The notes: generated by a model from the sequence alone, not told the origin. A stretch of DNA of 64,000 bases from Catonia carolina (GCA_035578175.1 JAQMRL010000014.1:15295774-15359773); one strand, 5' to 3'. Shown: positions 51,401-61,832, counted from the stretch's first letter. Made by a program: numbers and translations.

Positions 51401-52631
51401 CACATTTGTAAGATTTACTCGCTATGTAAGTCTCTACAATAAACACGCGTTCTTCCTTGGGGAAAAACCATTGCTGACACAATATAACGAAACAACTGCT
51501 GTCACCACACTAATGCTTGACTGGAACATTTTAACTGTCTTAGGTAGTTGGCCTTGAGTACACTATTACCAACATACCGATTGGGGGACAGAAAATTTAC
51601 TGATGTATTACTTCTATCTTCTTATAATCAGGGTTGCGTCCTTAATAAAACACCCGTTACTTAATATAAAATTATACATAACAAAATCGCGCAAAGGTGA
51701 ATTCTAATGTATACAAATTCTAAACTAGAACTATAAAATAATTTATCGTACCTGAAGATGGAAATATAAATATCTGTCATTGTCAAGTAACTCCGGATGC
51801 AACTGGTTGACAAGCATTGTTGCTTCTTGAATCCTTCCGCTCTGTATCGCATCCCGGATTCTAATCCTGTTATCCATTGAATCTAAATCGATTGACGGAC
51901 TTACTCCAGATTCTTGTTGGAATTTCTCAGCAGCTTCTTTAAAGCCTTCTATAACAAAAAAAACCAGGTGTCAAATACTCACACAACTTTTTTGCCAATG
52001 TAAATAATTAAAAATATAACCTAACTTTAATCATTAGTGCACAATGTAAAGTGAAAAACATGACCTAATTTTAATCATGAGTGAATGATGCAAAATGAAA
52101 ATCAACCTCTGTTCGACTTAAAATTGACGTTAAACTAAGCTCTGTAGAAAAAAATGCAAAAATATTCAAAAATAAACAACACAAAAGAATGACAACGAAT
52201 TTTTGTATAACAATAAAAGAATACAATAAGAAAACAATTTAAACAATACATTAATTATTTCAAATTATAATCGGAAGATAAGACTACTTTTAATAATAAA
52301 TTAAAAAGGAAAATTAAATTTATTTTTTTTTTATTTAGAAACAAAACAAGTAAATAACACGGAAATTAAGGCATAATAGAAAGTGGGTAACTTTAAAGTT
52401 AAATCATCATGTACTATTAAATAAATATTATTAAAAACCGTTATATTACAAATATAAAGTGTATTCTACATTCTCTAAATTAAATAAAATATTTTTTAAC
52501 TAAAAATATTTACCTGTGACTAAATAATTCATAATTAATTTATTCATCTCTCCTCTTTGTACATGCATTCCTTCTAGGCGATTCAGCCAGCCGTCTTTCG
52601 AAACATAATCACGCTTATCTGAATAACTCAT
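43787..52631 (-). CDS. Gid8: Gid8/TWA1 homologue, CTLH/GID E3 ligase subunit (4 coding exons, 229 aa)
   Basis: Coding exons 52631-52514, 51948-51752, 47104-46907, 43963-43787 total 690 bp with matching phases (1, 0, 0) and GT-AG sites. Human GID8 is recalled as 228 residues, and the joins keep its spacing. N-terminus [19 protein letters not shown]; LisH motif around [20 protein letters not shown] (res 29-48); CTLH domain with [20 protein letters not shown] and [18 protein letters not shown]; then the CRA region [59 protein letters not shown] and the stop after IESQK. The protein bridges subunits of the multi-subunit ubiquitin ligase that in yeast degrades gluconeogenic enzymes. Introns 2 and 3 are packed with mobile elements, yet the coding sequence is intact. 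Confidence 0.97.
44040..45060 (+). mobile_element. E-family element (decayed DNA transposon)
   Basis: Pairs with 54050-54640: both share a GTCACGAGTTT/AAGTGCACAAGC region and later a coding-like block, at 54390 reading NKSREQAANYYDVSLSTIRK, i.e. a helix-turn-helix of an insect DDE transposase, then a TPGKK-like word. Here the block is at 44885-45010. Dead. Confidence 0.55.
45290..45541 (+). mobile_element. RTE-type LINE remnant, left part
   Basis: Broken frame [18 protein letters not shown] and [12 protein letters not shown], the region near the end of RTE reverse transcriptases. Continues at 46700-46876 after the TTAA element. Confidence 0.75.
45546..46695. mobile_element. piggyBac-like TTAA element, copy B, uninterrupted
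   Basis: TTAA at 45542-45545 and 46696-46699; ends CCCTTACGAAACACG and, on the other strand, CCCGGTTCACACTG. 1,150 bp, no transposase. Inserted in an RTE LINE and used here as the reference for copy A. Confidence 0.8.
46700..46876 (+). mobile_element. RTE-type LINE remnant, right part with (GAT)n tail
   Basis: Frame [20 protein letters not shown] then CCTAATCCTTGACAGATG and (ATG)n, a typical RTE 3' end. It stops 30 bp from Gid8 exon 3. Confidence 0.78.
46907..47104 (-). CDS. Gid8: Gid8 exon 3
   Basis: Acceptor TTTGTTTTGCAACAG, donor GTATGA; 66 codons, phase 0 both sides, [17 protein letters not shown] to LLHQTHRQK. Confidence 0.96.
47595..48560 (-). repeat. A-family repeat, full length
   Basis: TCTAGTGCGAAACACTCACAC to GGCAAGAGAAAGTAAAAA, with a long CA/GCGC microsatellite at 48358-48420. 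Confidence 0.88.
48857..49785 (+). repeat. A-family repeat, full length, inverted to the previous
   Basis: TTTTTACTTTCTCTTGCC to AATGTTAGGATTATTG; includes a small local duplication of TTTTCATCAAAATCGGTCAA at 49100-49139. About 300 bp from its inverted partner. Confidence 0.87.
49793..49873 (-). mobile_element. Minimal 3'-end copy of the jockey-like LINE
   Basis: 81 bp matching the 3' end at 30655-30738 (GTATGGCTTTTCAAGACATT and GGGATCAAATATGACCCTCT). A severely 5'-truncated copy. Confidence 0.8.
50115..50677 (-). repeat. A-family repeat, truncated
   Basis: From GAAAATCACTAATTACC to ACAAGAGAAAGTAAAAA; first third missing. Confidence 0.83.
50821..50886 (+). repeat. 68-bp direct duplication, left copy
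   Basis: AATATAAAATTATGTATAAC to TTCTAAACTAGAA recurs at 51663-51731 on the other side of the family T element. Confidence 0.8.
50887..51662 (-). mobile_element. Family T element: long-TIR transposon with helix-turn-helix ORF
   Basis: Arms of about 165 bp (50887-51061 and 51490-51662) are inverted copies, ends AGTAAC-GGTGTTTTATT. They enclose a 118-codon frame. A third arm is at 18217-18333. Sits in Gid8 intron 2. Confidence 0.82.
51129..51482 (-). CDS. Transposon helix-turn-helix protein (DUF4817-like)
   Basis: 117 residues, open between the two arms. [20 protein letters not shown] and [16 protein letters not shown] resemble the N-terminal helix-turn-helix of insect transposase-like proteins (the DUF4817 type, by recall), followed by a second helical block [19 protein letters not shown] ending TKKLHLHP. 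No DDE domain follows, so it is the DNA-binding part of a transposase in an internally deleted element, kept open by chance or recent spread. Confidence 0.7.
   Translation of the reverse strand: MCQQWFFPKEERVFIVETYIASKSYKCVQDKFQLKFPRSAIPNKLSILRLTNKFCRTGSVLNEKLPHQPTKLTVKVLKDLKNRLIQSPKKSLRRLSSQAGLTLTTVFRATKKLHLHP
51752..51948 (-). CDS. Gid8: Gid8 exon 2
   Basis: Acceptor GTTATAG, donor GTACGA; first two bases complete a Glu codon. [20 protein letters not shown] to DRYLYFHLQ. Confidence 0.96.
51965..52165 (-). repeat. A-family fragments
   Basis: CCAGGTGTCAAATACTC and following to TCTGTAGAAAAAAATGC, with an internal repeat of the ATAACCTAATTTTAATCATG block. Begins about 14 bases from the Gid8 exon 2 acceptor. 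Confidence 0.7.
52514..52631 (-). CDS. Gid8: Gid8 exon 1
   Basis: ATG at 52631-52629, donor GTAAAT; 39 codons plus one base. [19 protein letters not shown] then the start of LisH. Confidence 0.95.
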
Positions 52632-53479
52632 GTTTTAATTAAAACTACTAAATAAAGAGAATATTCCCCTAAAAATATGATAAGTTAACATAAAAATGAA
52701 GGTAAAACTTAATAATTATGTGTTTAATTATTATAAACTATCCACAATTCATTATAACCTGACTTTAACAAAATAATAGAAAAATATTGGCAAGTGTCAA
52801 ACAACCGTGAAAATAACAACAGCTGATTGATAATGTTTATAAAATAAACTTAGAAAATTACATTAAAAATATGTACAAAAACCTCTTAGTAATATTATAA
52901 AATCGTAATATCAATAAATTAATCATAGTAGGAAATATTACTGAAATGTTTACAAAACATGGTGGAATTGTGTTGTATATTCTCTTTGCTAATTGCATAG
53001 TATATATAACCTCCAAATTTAAAACGTATATTATATTGTCCACCAATCGATTTTAACAAAGTATTTTTGTATTAATAAATAAAACCACTCTAACTTTGTT
53101 CTATTTTCATATTGTATTCATAATAGCTATAAATTTATATAGGTGACAATGTAGAATATACAAATTTTAGCAGAAAATTGCTGTTAAACTTAAGTTTTAA
53201 AAAGAAAAAATGAAAAACAATTTTTTTATCCATTTATGTGTGAATATTGCAATCTGTTCAATATTTAATAACAATTACCGTCCCGATAACCCAATGATAT
53301 GAGGATGATGTGTATGATGTGCAAATCAGTTCTAGTCTTTTAGACTCAGGCCAACCATAGCTCAATGCAATAGCAATACAATGCAAAATTTTGAAAATTA
53401 TGTAATCTTTTGACATCAAGCTACACATCAAAACCAGGGTGGTAACAAAATTTATTAATCATAATCTTAGATCTTTTAG
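52632..53479. other. Gid8 upstream region
   Basis: Very AT-rich, no repeat family recognised; should hold the Gid8 5' UTR and promoter, but no specific element is supportable. Confidence 0.4.
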
Positions 53480-53895
53480 GGTCCCTGCCTACAATAAGTT
53501 GTTCTTTAGGTCATCAGCCGAAAGGCTGGTTTTAACCTGCAGAGGTTTTACAAAGTAAAAGGAGGAGTGAGGTGGTTTACCATTGCCTGCCTCATTGAGT
53601 AGAAAAGTACACTTATCAGCATGCCGGGCCCTCTGAAAAGCACATATTTTCCACTCTGCAAATGACACCACTTCATTCACCACAGGGTCTGGCTACCTAA
53701 TGAAATTCATTACTTTCAGAGGAGATAACTCTGATTAGTGTCTTTTACCCCTCTACCTCTTCTGTTCTTAAATGATTCAGTCATTAAATTGGCTGACCAT
53801 GTAATAAGAAACAGGACTATTTATTTTAGCCCTGCAACGAACAGATTGAGTGTAAATAATTTGACACTTCACCTGTCTGTTATGGCCAGTACAAT
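53480..53895 (-). mobile_element. B-family retroposon, full length
   Basis: TTGTTCTTTAGGTCATCAGC then GGCTGGTTTTAACC, the CATGCCGGGCCCTCTGAAAA block, and TTTGACACTTCACCTGTCTG at the far end; about 415 bp. Confidence 0.82.
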
Positions 53896-53954
53896 AAGCT
53901 ATCACTTTAATATTCTTGGTAGATATACACAGATTATACAAAATTAATTGTATA

Positions 53955-54048
53955 CTTTTTACTTTCTCTTGACTTTATGAATATATAGGAAGGAAAGTAT
54001 TGTTTTCATGTCAATTTTTTGAAATTAAGTTTTCACCAGATATATAGG
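53955..54048 (+). repeat. A-family start fragment
   Basis: TTTTTACTTTCTCTTGACTT to TTTTCACCAGATATATAGG, then E-family sequence. Confidence 0.8.
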
Positions 54049-54049
54049 C

Positions 54050-54640
54050 CAAACCAATTGCTGCAAGCGCTGGGCTATGCATGTATATATAGTCACTTGA
54101 GTCACGAGTTTACCCTTGTTTGCAACGAGGTGTAAAGGGGGAAAAGCATAAGTGCACAAGCACGACTGCTTTAATTTCAGTACGACAAACATAACAACTA
54201 ATACTATACCCAGAGCATATACAGTATATCGCGGAACCTTTTGTAGGTTAACTGTACGAATTTAACTGTTTGTTACTGCAAACACAAATGTTGGTTTCTT
54301 GAAAACTTGGTCGAACTATTCACTGTGCTGAACGCAATGTAACAAAATGTTGTGAAGTTGAAGCTAAACAAAAATGCCTATCCGTGCCTCTTAACAAAAG
54401 CCGTGAGCAAGCCGCTAACTACTATGATGTTTCTCTTTCCACAATTCGAAAAATAAAGAAGGAAATTAAGGACATGAAGAAGCTATTCTTTAACAGTTTT
54501 TTTGACACCTGGTAAAAAAGAAAACGGTTAGGTAGATACTTGAGAGACTGGTAATGAAAACGCCAATGCCAGCAACAGTAAAGAAGGCGATTCATTCGTA
54601 ATTACAGTGAATCTAACATTTCTGGCCATGTAATTAAGCT
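54050..54640 (+). mobile_element. E-family element (decayed DNA transposon), second copy
   Basis: See 44040-45060. Broken frame PLNKSREQAANYYDVSLSTI with RKIKKEI, a helix-turn-helix typical of transposase N-termini. Confidence 0.6.
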
Positions 54641-55749
54641 ATAGACAATATTACATGTCATATTTATTTCTTATAAGGTTTATGAAAAAATCATTTTCTC
54701 GGAATAAACCACAGCTTACAAAACGTATCTAGAAACTGCACGATAGTGAAATGTACGAGTAGTGTCTCAGTGTTGAGGTTGGCAGCTCTTCAAATATTTT
54801 ATATAAATTTTATATAAGTAGTATTTTGTAGGCATGCTGTTCCATTGCTGTTTACATACACTATACTGTTGCAGTACAGACAGACTATACCGATGCATAT
54901 GCACGTTTTGCCCAGTGCTCTCCTTACGAAAATCAGGCTATACTTGTTTTCAGACCCCTGAAAACCAAAAAACCCAAACAACTCGCCTTATTCATTTTTT
55001 TGAAATTGAGTTAGCAATAGTCTTGTTTAGTATAAAGTCTATCAGAAAAATTACAGAAGTTATAAAAAAATGTTCTATATCCACAAAAAAAACTGTTTTG
55101 AAAATTTTGCTTCATGACAAAACTTGTCTTATTTCTATTAGGGGCAATGCTTACATTCAGAGCTCATCACAGCTTTGAAAAATAGTATAGATCAGAGCAT
55201 TTATTTAAATTTCCAAATACAAATGGAATAAATGATGATACAACAGGAAGTAAAGCATTAGGGCAAAGATAGTTAGGCTAACAAAAACAGAAATTTAATT
55301 TTCAAAATTTTAAAATTTTATTTGAAAAAATAGCTATAGGCACACAATATCAAAAAAAAGTATCAATCAATCTTCTTTATCTTTTCCTTCATCTTCAGAA
55401 TCATTCTCCATAAAAAAAACTCCTTGATGGGTTTTTTAACAATTTTAAAATATATTTAATTAATTGTATAATTCATTTTGATGTTTTTTATCATGTTTCT
55501 GAAGGCAATATAATTATTTACAATGCGAAAACACGTGCTTTGTGACGTGAATTCAGTCATTATACGACACAATGTCTTTTCTAAGTTTACTTTTCATAAT
55601 TACTATAATTAAGTTATTTATTTTTGAAGCTATTAATCAGGTTGTAGTAGGAATATACAGCATTCATTATCTGAAAAAATTTTACAACATTAATTAATTT
55701 TATTGTAATTGTTCTTCATGTGAACACAGCCAATAATCTCAGTATAATG
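54641..55749. other. Unassigned AT-rich stretch
   Basis: Minus-strand acidic codons NDSEDEGKDKED with a stop near 55365 could be a terminal exon, but the acceptor is poor. A 114-codon plus frame at 54834-55178 has no recognised domain. Confidence 0.25.
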
Positions 55750-56390
55750 AAAAAAATCTGGCGTTAAACATTCACATGACTTCTTTTTGCCAATGTAAAA
55801 TGAAAAACTTTACCTTATTTTAATCATAAGTAAATGACACAAATTGATAATGAACATCTTTCCACTTAAAAATATGAAAAATCACTAATTGACGCTAGAC
55901 TAGACAGTAGAAAAACATGCTTGGAAGAAAATTGTACGTTTTTTTAAATTTTCTGTTATGTTAGTTCTATTATAGTTTTATCATAAAATGCAAACTAAAG
56001 CAGCAATCTTAAAAAATTCCATTTTTATGGATTTTTATGAGCAAAATGCAGAAAATTATTAGTTTTCTACAACTTTAATTATATTTTTTTGCCCTAAAAC
56101 ACATATTAAGAATGCATTTAAAAAAAAAGTTTCACCATGAGAGCACAGCTCCTCGAGAAATTCAGCACACCTATCAATTCAGCTTACCCTATCTTGTAGA
56201 GCATAAAAAATATAGAAAATCAGGCTATTTAAAAATATTGAGGAGCCGTATTTTAAAAAAATCGCACGAATAAACTACTTCCGGTTGACCGATTATGGTG
56301 AAAAGGTTCATGTCAAGTCCCGGAGGGGTAACTAACTTAAATACCAAGTTTCAACTTTGTACAACTTTTCAACAGTAACGTTTCAACTTC
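55750..56390 (-). repeat. A-family repeat, diverged and truncated
   Basis: TCTGGCGTTAAACATTCAC through GTTGACCGATTATGG to CAACTTTGTACAAC; the (CA)n end is missing. Confidence 0.78.
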
Positions 56391-56555
56391 CCTCCTTGCA
56401 TTTCTTTAGCTCCAGTCCTTTATTTTTTTCTGGTTAAATTCCATACATTTAACAATCTCTTTATTCCATGATTCCAGTGCACTTTTCATTTCCTCGGCTT
56501 TATCTTATTACCAAATCATCCGTTAACTATAAGCTTGTATATTTTTAGATTAAGA

Positions 56556-57236
56556 CTACAAGTTAATGACATAAAAGGGTTCCACGAATAACAAAAGCAT
56601 TAAAACGATGGGAGAAACGTGAAAACCTACATTATCCCTTCTGCTACAGAAGGCAATGTCAGTTGCGCTGGTAGTTACCAGCTTTAAAAGCCTATAGGAA
56701 ACGTATTTATGAAGCGATTTGTTTGGTTCATGTGTCAAATTACGCGCCTTGAATGGCTCTATAATTTCATATAAAACACAATGCAAATGTATTGATAGCA
56801 AGGTTGAAACGATGGTTGTAAGTTGCCAAGTTACTTTTGAAGTCGTCCTATCTTCAAGACAATGTAAATTATGGAATATTTCATCTATAAGGTTCGTAGA
56901 ACTACCTACTAAATCAGAATAATGCATAGATGCTATAAAATAAAACCTTTTTGTCCTACGTGCAATTGTCGGCGTGGTATGTGGAAATTCTGAGAGTAAA
57001 CATTGTCTTTCTTCGTAAAAGCTCTCTCGACCTGTTTCATGGCCTATTGCAAACCCCATCCTTTTACCACTACTACATAATTTTGTATGTGTATTTGTAA
57101 CTGTATATGTGTTCAATGTCAAAACTATGTACATACGTATTGCGAACAAGAGGGTGGGGAATGGCAGGAATTTGACAAAGCAACACTGTTCGAATATCAC
57201 AGATTCTGTTCCCACTTTGGGCGTTGCAAATTTCAA
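56556..57236 (-). CDS. 226-codon open frame, function unknown
   Basis: Long for this AT-rich DNA. RESFYEERQCLLSEFPHTTP, YFIASMHYSDLVGSSTNLID and HLHCVLYEIIEPFKARNL are visible; there is a hydrophobic stretch near each end, but no domain is recognised. No splice or repeat support; an overlapping plus frame (57087-57353) is equally unsupported. May be transposon debris or chance. Confidence 0.25.
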   Translation of the reverse strand: MKFATPKVGTESVIFEQCCFVKFLPFPTLLFAIRMYIVLTLNTYTVTNTHTKLCSSGKRMGFAIGHETGRESFYEERQCLLSEFPHTTPTIARRTKRFYFIASMHYSDLVGSSTNLIDEIFHNLHCLEDRTTSKVTWQLTTIVSTLLSIHLHCVLYEIIEPFKARNLTHEPNKSLHKYVSYRLLKLVTTSATDIAFCSRRDNVGFHVSPIVLMLLLFVEPFYVINL

Positions 57237-57239
57237 ATT

Positions 57240-57754
57240 GTAATTATTAGAGCTAATGTTACTCTAAATTATATTGTAAAACATGGTTTTACTCATGACA
57301 ATGTCTTCTACAAATTATGGTCTGAACAATTTCATGATAAACTTAAATTTTAGCACATTACAGCCAAAAATATAAAGTAACCTACAAATTTTTACGCGCG
57401 AAAGTGTTTCGCCCGCTGTAGTTAGTGAAAAATGCATTCGATTTTTATGTTTTTGAAATAAAAATAACCATAAGTGTTGTAAAAAATGCCTGTAATTTTT
57501 TTATTTTTCTTTTCGTAATGGCCTTAGATAAATGAATTTATTTGGGAGCATGTTTTGACATTTGAACATTCACTATACGACGAAAAACACATCTTAGCAG
57601 AAGGGTTATTGAAGGAATGCTAACAGTATGGGCTGTAGAAAGATCTTCTGAAAATGTCTAAAAGCTAGCTTACATGATCTAAAAGAGTCCTAAACAAGGA
57701 AAAACTGAGGAACCAGCAATGCAAATCTGCTTATTTCAGAAGCACCTGTATGTT
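57240..57754. other. Unassigned stretch
   Basis: No repeat partner and no supportable exon. The last coding exon of the odorant receptor should lie in 53900-58199 but was not found. Confidence 0.3.
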
Positions 57755-58140
57755 GACAGTGGTAGTAGTTTAGGACATCAGCTGAAAGGCTAATTTGAAC
57801 CTCTAGAGGTTTTACTAAGTAAAACAAGGAGTGACATGGCCTCCCTCACTGAGTATGCTTATCAGCATGCCAAGCCGTCTGAATAGCTTCTTCTTTCCAC
57901 TCTGCAAATGATACCTTCACTTCATTCACCACAGGGTCTGGCTGTATAATGAAATTTATAACTCTCAGAAGAGATAACTCTGAGTAGTGTCTTTTATATC
58001 TCTACCTCCTCTGTTCTTAAATGGTTTAGTCATATAATCGGTTGACCATGTGATAAGAAAAAAAACATTTTTTGTAGCCCTGGAACTAGCAGATCGAGTG
58101 CAAATAATTTAACACTCCACTTACCTGATATGGGCAAATG
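57755..58140 (-). mobile_element. B-family retroposon, full length
   Basis: TAGTTTAGGACATCAGCTGA to TTTAACACTCCACTTACCTG; decayed 3' tail. Ends 60 bp from the odorant receptor exon. Confidence 0.82.
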
Positions 58141-58200
58141 TTAATAGAAAAGAAGCAATAAAGATTCAGTAATTAATAAACTGATAATTTTAATACATAC

Positions 58201-58356
58201 CAAAGCAAAATGTCTTAAATTTAATGAGAGCAGTCCAAATAATCTAAACTCCAAGAGGGTATTACATCTAGTCATCATTGTTAGTAAAATTTTGTTGAAC
58301 CACAAAGGTTTGTTGGCCCAATTACATTTATACAAAGCCATCCTTAATTCCTCCGC
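58201..58356 (-). CDS. Odorant receptor exon, penultimate
   Basis: Acceptor TTTATGTTTCAG, donor GTATGT, 52 codons, phase 0 both sides. Confidence 0.82.
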
Positions 58357-61300
58357 CTGAAACATAAAATACAGCATGGTAGATAAACTGAATAATTTTT
58401 ACTTTCTCTTGCCTATATGAATATATATGAAGGACAGTATTGTTTTCATGTCGATTTTTAGAAATCGAGTTTTCACCGGATCTACACGTTTTCAGACCCC
58501 CTGATCCCAAAAAACATGTTTTTAGCGATTGGTCTGTGTGTGTTTGAACAAAATATCTCAAGAACGAAACATCATACGAACTTGAAACATGGAATTTAAG
58601 TTAGATACAACTAGAGGACCCGACACAAACATTTTCATCAAAATTGGTAAACTGGAAGTAGTAGTTTATTTGTATTTTTTCACTTTTTTGCGATTTTGTC
58701 AAAAAACGGCTCCTACGATTATTTTTGAAATCGCCTCATTTAATATGCATTTTAGTGCGAAGATGTATCTGGTAAAAGTTGTAGAGAATTTAAAATTCTA
58801 CAACTTTTTCTTCAAACATTTTTTGTATAACGCTTAGTTTAGCGGTAATTAGCAATTTTCTATTTTTTTCTCAGAAAATTGTGTAAAAATTCGATTATTT
58901 AAAGATTTCAGCCTTATTATACATTTTATGTCAAAAAAGTATAATCAAATTTATAGGAAATTAAAAGATCTATAACTTTTATACAGAGCATTTTTCTCTA
59001 CCTAGTTAAGCATGAAAAAATGATTTTCCTCATTATTAAGCCAAACTGGGGTTGATTTTCATTTTGCGTCTTTTACTCATGATTAAAATAAGGCTATATG
59101 TTTATTGAGGTTAGTTTTTTTGTTTATTTCTGATCTTTTATTACTAATATTAATTACTTGCATTGGCAAGAGAGAGTTGTGTGATTGTTTCACACCAGAT
59201 TTTTTGTATATATGTGGAACAGTATGGTAACTGGGGTAAAAATGTTGAAAAAGAATCCCAGTTAAAGTTTTACAAGACTCTGGCTGTTCCAGTATTCCTG
59301 TACGGTAATAATTCCTAGGTACTTGGGGGAAAGATGAGCATCAGATCCAAGAAGCGGAAATACGGTGCTTAAGAATAGTTCAGGGGTGTAGTTTGATAGA
59401 TTATATTGAGAATGAGGAAATTCGAGCTCATTTAAATGTCTCCTCTCTCTTAGAAACAGTCTGCAAACATAAAGAGAAAACATTTAATACAAATGAGTGA
59501 AGATAGATAGGTGAAAAGGGCATTAAGCTACATATCTGATAGATGAAGAGATGAAGGCAGGCCGCGAAAAAGATGAGCAGAGAAGTCAAAACAGGTCAGA
59601 TGGCCAGATCCATGACAAGAAGAAAAATTGGTGCGAAACACTCACACAACTTGCTCTTGCCAATGCAAATAATGAATAATATAACCTGTTGTTGTTTAGG
59701 TCATCAGCCAAAAGGCTGGTTTGAACCTCTAGAGGTTTTACTAAGTAAAACGAGGAGTGAGGTGGTTTACAATTGCCTTCCTCACTAATATGATTATAAC
59801 CTAACATCACTAATTATAACCTAACATTAGAAATAAACAAAACTAATTTCAAAAAATAACCTTATTTTAATCATGAGTGAAAGACGCAAAATGAAAATCA
59901 ACCTCAGTTTGGCTTAAAAATACGGAAAATCACTCTTTCACGTTAAACTAGGCTCTGTAGAGAAAAATGCTTAAAATAAAAGTGGTAGTGATTTTGCTGA
60001 AAATGTTTGTGTCGGGTCTGGTAGTAGTGTCTAATTAAGTTTCAAGCTTGTACAATGTTCCGTTCTTGTTGTCCGGTCTTGTGTGTGTACACACACACAC
60101 ACACACACACAGACCAATCTCTAAAAACATGTTTTTTTTTTGGGTTCAGGGGGTCTGAAAAACGTGTAGATCCGGTGAAAACAATACTTTCCTTCCTATA
60201 TATTTATATAGGCAAGAGAAAGTAAAAAGGACTTTGATGAAAACGTGGAAATGAGAGAGAAAGTGCGAGTAAGCTCCAATGAAGTTTTAAAGACTTTGAA
60301 GGTTTTTTTATAAAAGCAGTAGAGAGTTCTGCGTTACTTTTGAACAAAATGGGGCATCTGCTTAACGTAGTACATTCTGTGGTAGTTAAGACGGTAGTTC
60401 ATACATTGAATAAAGGAGAGAAAGCCTTAATTATGTGTCTAGATCTACCTAAAGTTTTCAATTGTACTAATACTGGAGTCTTGTAGTAAATATTGGATAT
60501 TACGCATGTAGAACTCAAATGGTTTCATTCTTACCTTACAGGTTATATTATCAAGTACGCAACACAGTCAATTTGCATAAATTGCTCCGTTCATGGAAAG
60601 CATCTTTGAGAGAAAAAGTGTTTAAACAGATGTACATATTAAAAATCAACTAAATGTTACCTCTGTAATGATATCCTGTCCATTTGAGTCATACATATAG
60701 ATCAATGCAAAAGAAAGAATACATGCCCCACCTTCTGATATTTTGAATAAGATCTCTTCTTTCTATTAAAAGAAAAACAATGGCAGTTTATTATAATCAT
60801 TATTACATAGGCAATTATTACAGTACTAGGCAATTTATAGCGACCCAAACACTATTCTTTTCTTTTGATCTCATCTTCTTTCCTTAATTCCCTCCGCCCC
60901 GGTTCCCTACTTCTCGTAATCACCTCCACTCATTTGTGAGTCATTCTTCCTCCCACCATCTAACAGAAACTTGTAGCCAAACTTCAAAATTGCTAAATTA
61001 TTAATTCATTACTAAATACAATTATACTATATACATTGTAAACATTTAAATAATTAATTTACTTTATTTCGTATGTTCAAGTTACACGTTTTAAAGCTAA
61101 GTTTTTTTAATGTATCAGGATAAATAGGTATAAGTTTTTAATATCATATTATGAAGTTAAAATCTATGAAGAATTTCAAGTCTTTTATTGGATATATTCA
61201 CAGGCGCAACATAGTATTTTTTCTAGTAGTAGAATTGTTACTTACAAAACAAACAAAATTGTACTTTATAGGTTTCAATAACCAAAACGCTCTAATCACA

Positions 61301-61767
61301 TTTTACTTCACAATGTCCAAAAACTAACAGACTCAAGAACCGGGCTGTTTATATACGAGAAAGTACATACAAAATTCCAGATAAATCAATAAATAAATGT
61401 TGAAAGAACATAAAAAAATGAAAAACAATAAAAAGGACATGTGCTTAATAGCCAATAGACTAAACTCGTTTTAATAAAAACATCTGTGTTATAGACCTAA
61501 TCGCATTGCAGGTATGGTAGCCTACCAATAACATCTATTCTCCAAACCCGTTTTATCAATGTTGCAATACTTAGACTACTTTTATTTTGACATGTCCTAC
61601 AACTCCTTTCTTGGAGTATTTTGGATATAGTTAACAAAAAAGTAATATACCCAGAAAAAATTCTTACCTGAACTATGAAGTAAATAGCTATACAAATGTA
61701 GAGAGAAACTTGGGATGATAAAGCAAAAACAACTCCTTCAATTCCCTTATTCACAGTCCGCAACTTT
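58201..61767 (-). CDS. Odorant receptor gene, C-terminal half (3 exons, partial)
   Basis: Exons 61767-61668, 60762-60661 and 58356-58201 join in phase 0 and 0. They give a hydrophobic segment ALSSQVSLYICIAIYFIVQ (TM5 or TM6 of the receptor), GGACILSFALIYMYDSNGQD, then AEELRMALYKCNWANKPLWF and NKILLTMMTRC. The E-x-L-x-x-A-x-Y-x-x-x-W and later G-L-x-x-L-x-L-x-x-F spacing is the C-terminal signature of insect odorant receptors, seven-TM ion channels working with Orco in olfactory neurons. Upstream exons lie past an LTR at 61833 or outside the window; the short last exon was not identified. No stop in the three exons. Confidence 0.8.
58396..59203 (+). repeat. A-family repeat, internally deleted
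   Basis: TTTTTACTTTCTCTTGCC to CACACCAGATTTTTTG, missing about 130 bases near 58740. Inverted to the copy at 59631-60228. Confidence 0.87.
59245..59630 (+). mobile_element. RTE-type LINE remnant
   Basis: Pairs with 63645-64000 (TTTTACAAGACTCTGGCTGT, then GAAAGATGAGCATCAGATCC). Broken frame of the RT C-terminus. Confidence 0.75.
59631..60228 (-). repeat. A-family repeat with internal deletion
   Basis: TGGTGCGAAACACTCACAC to GGCAAGAGAAAGTAAAAA; a B-family piece at 59690-59786 and a deletion of the middle at about 59990; (AC)n at 60090-60110. Confidence 0.83.
59690..59786 (-). mobile_element. B-family retroposon, 5'-truncated (97 bp)
   Basis: Only the 3' end (GTTGTTGTTTAGGTCATCAG to CCTTCCTCACT), flanked by TATAACCT on both sides inside an A-family copy. 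Confidence 0.82.
60330..60600 (+). pseudogene. LINE reverse transcriptase fragment
   Basis: KTVVHTLNKGEKALIMCLDL then VFNC, two stops and HVELKWFHSYLTG match the palm region of CR1/jockey-like RT (compare [16 protein letters not shown] and [10 protein letters not shown] in the LINE at 2721-4328). Confidence 0.78.
60661..60762 (-). CDS. Odorant receptor exon, middle (34 codons)
   Basis: Acceptor TTTTTCTTTTAATAG, donor GTAACA; KEEILFKISEGGACILSFAL and YDSNGQDIITE. Confidence 0.8.
60763..61667. other. Odorant receptor intron
   Basis: AT-rich; no repeat family of the window recognised apart from short T/A runs. Confidence 0.5.
61668..61767 (-). CDS. Odorant receptor exon, first in window
   Basis: Acceptor ATTGTAATGTTTCAG, donor GTAAGA; one base plus 33 codons, KLRTVNKGIEGVVFALSSQV and the TM segment. 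Confidence 0.78.
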
Positions 61768-61832
61768 CTGAAACATTACAATAATCTTCTTTCTAATGAT
61801 CCTTCTCTTAATGATCCTTTTAAAAAAGAGGG

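Noticed and set aside
55365..55410. Acidic terminal exon on the minus strand
   Set aside because: Acceptor context is weak and no partner exon with matching phase was found.
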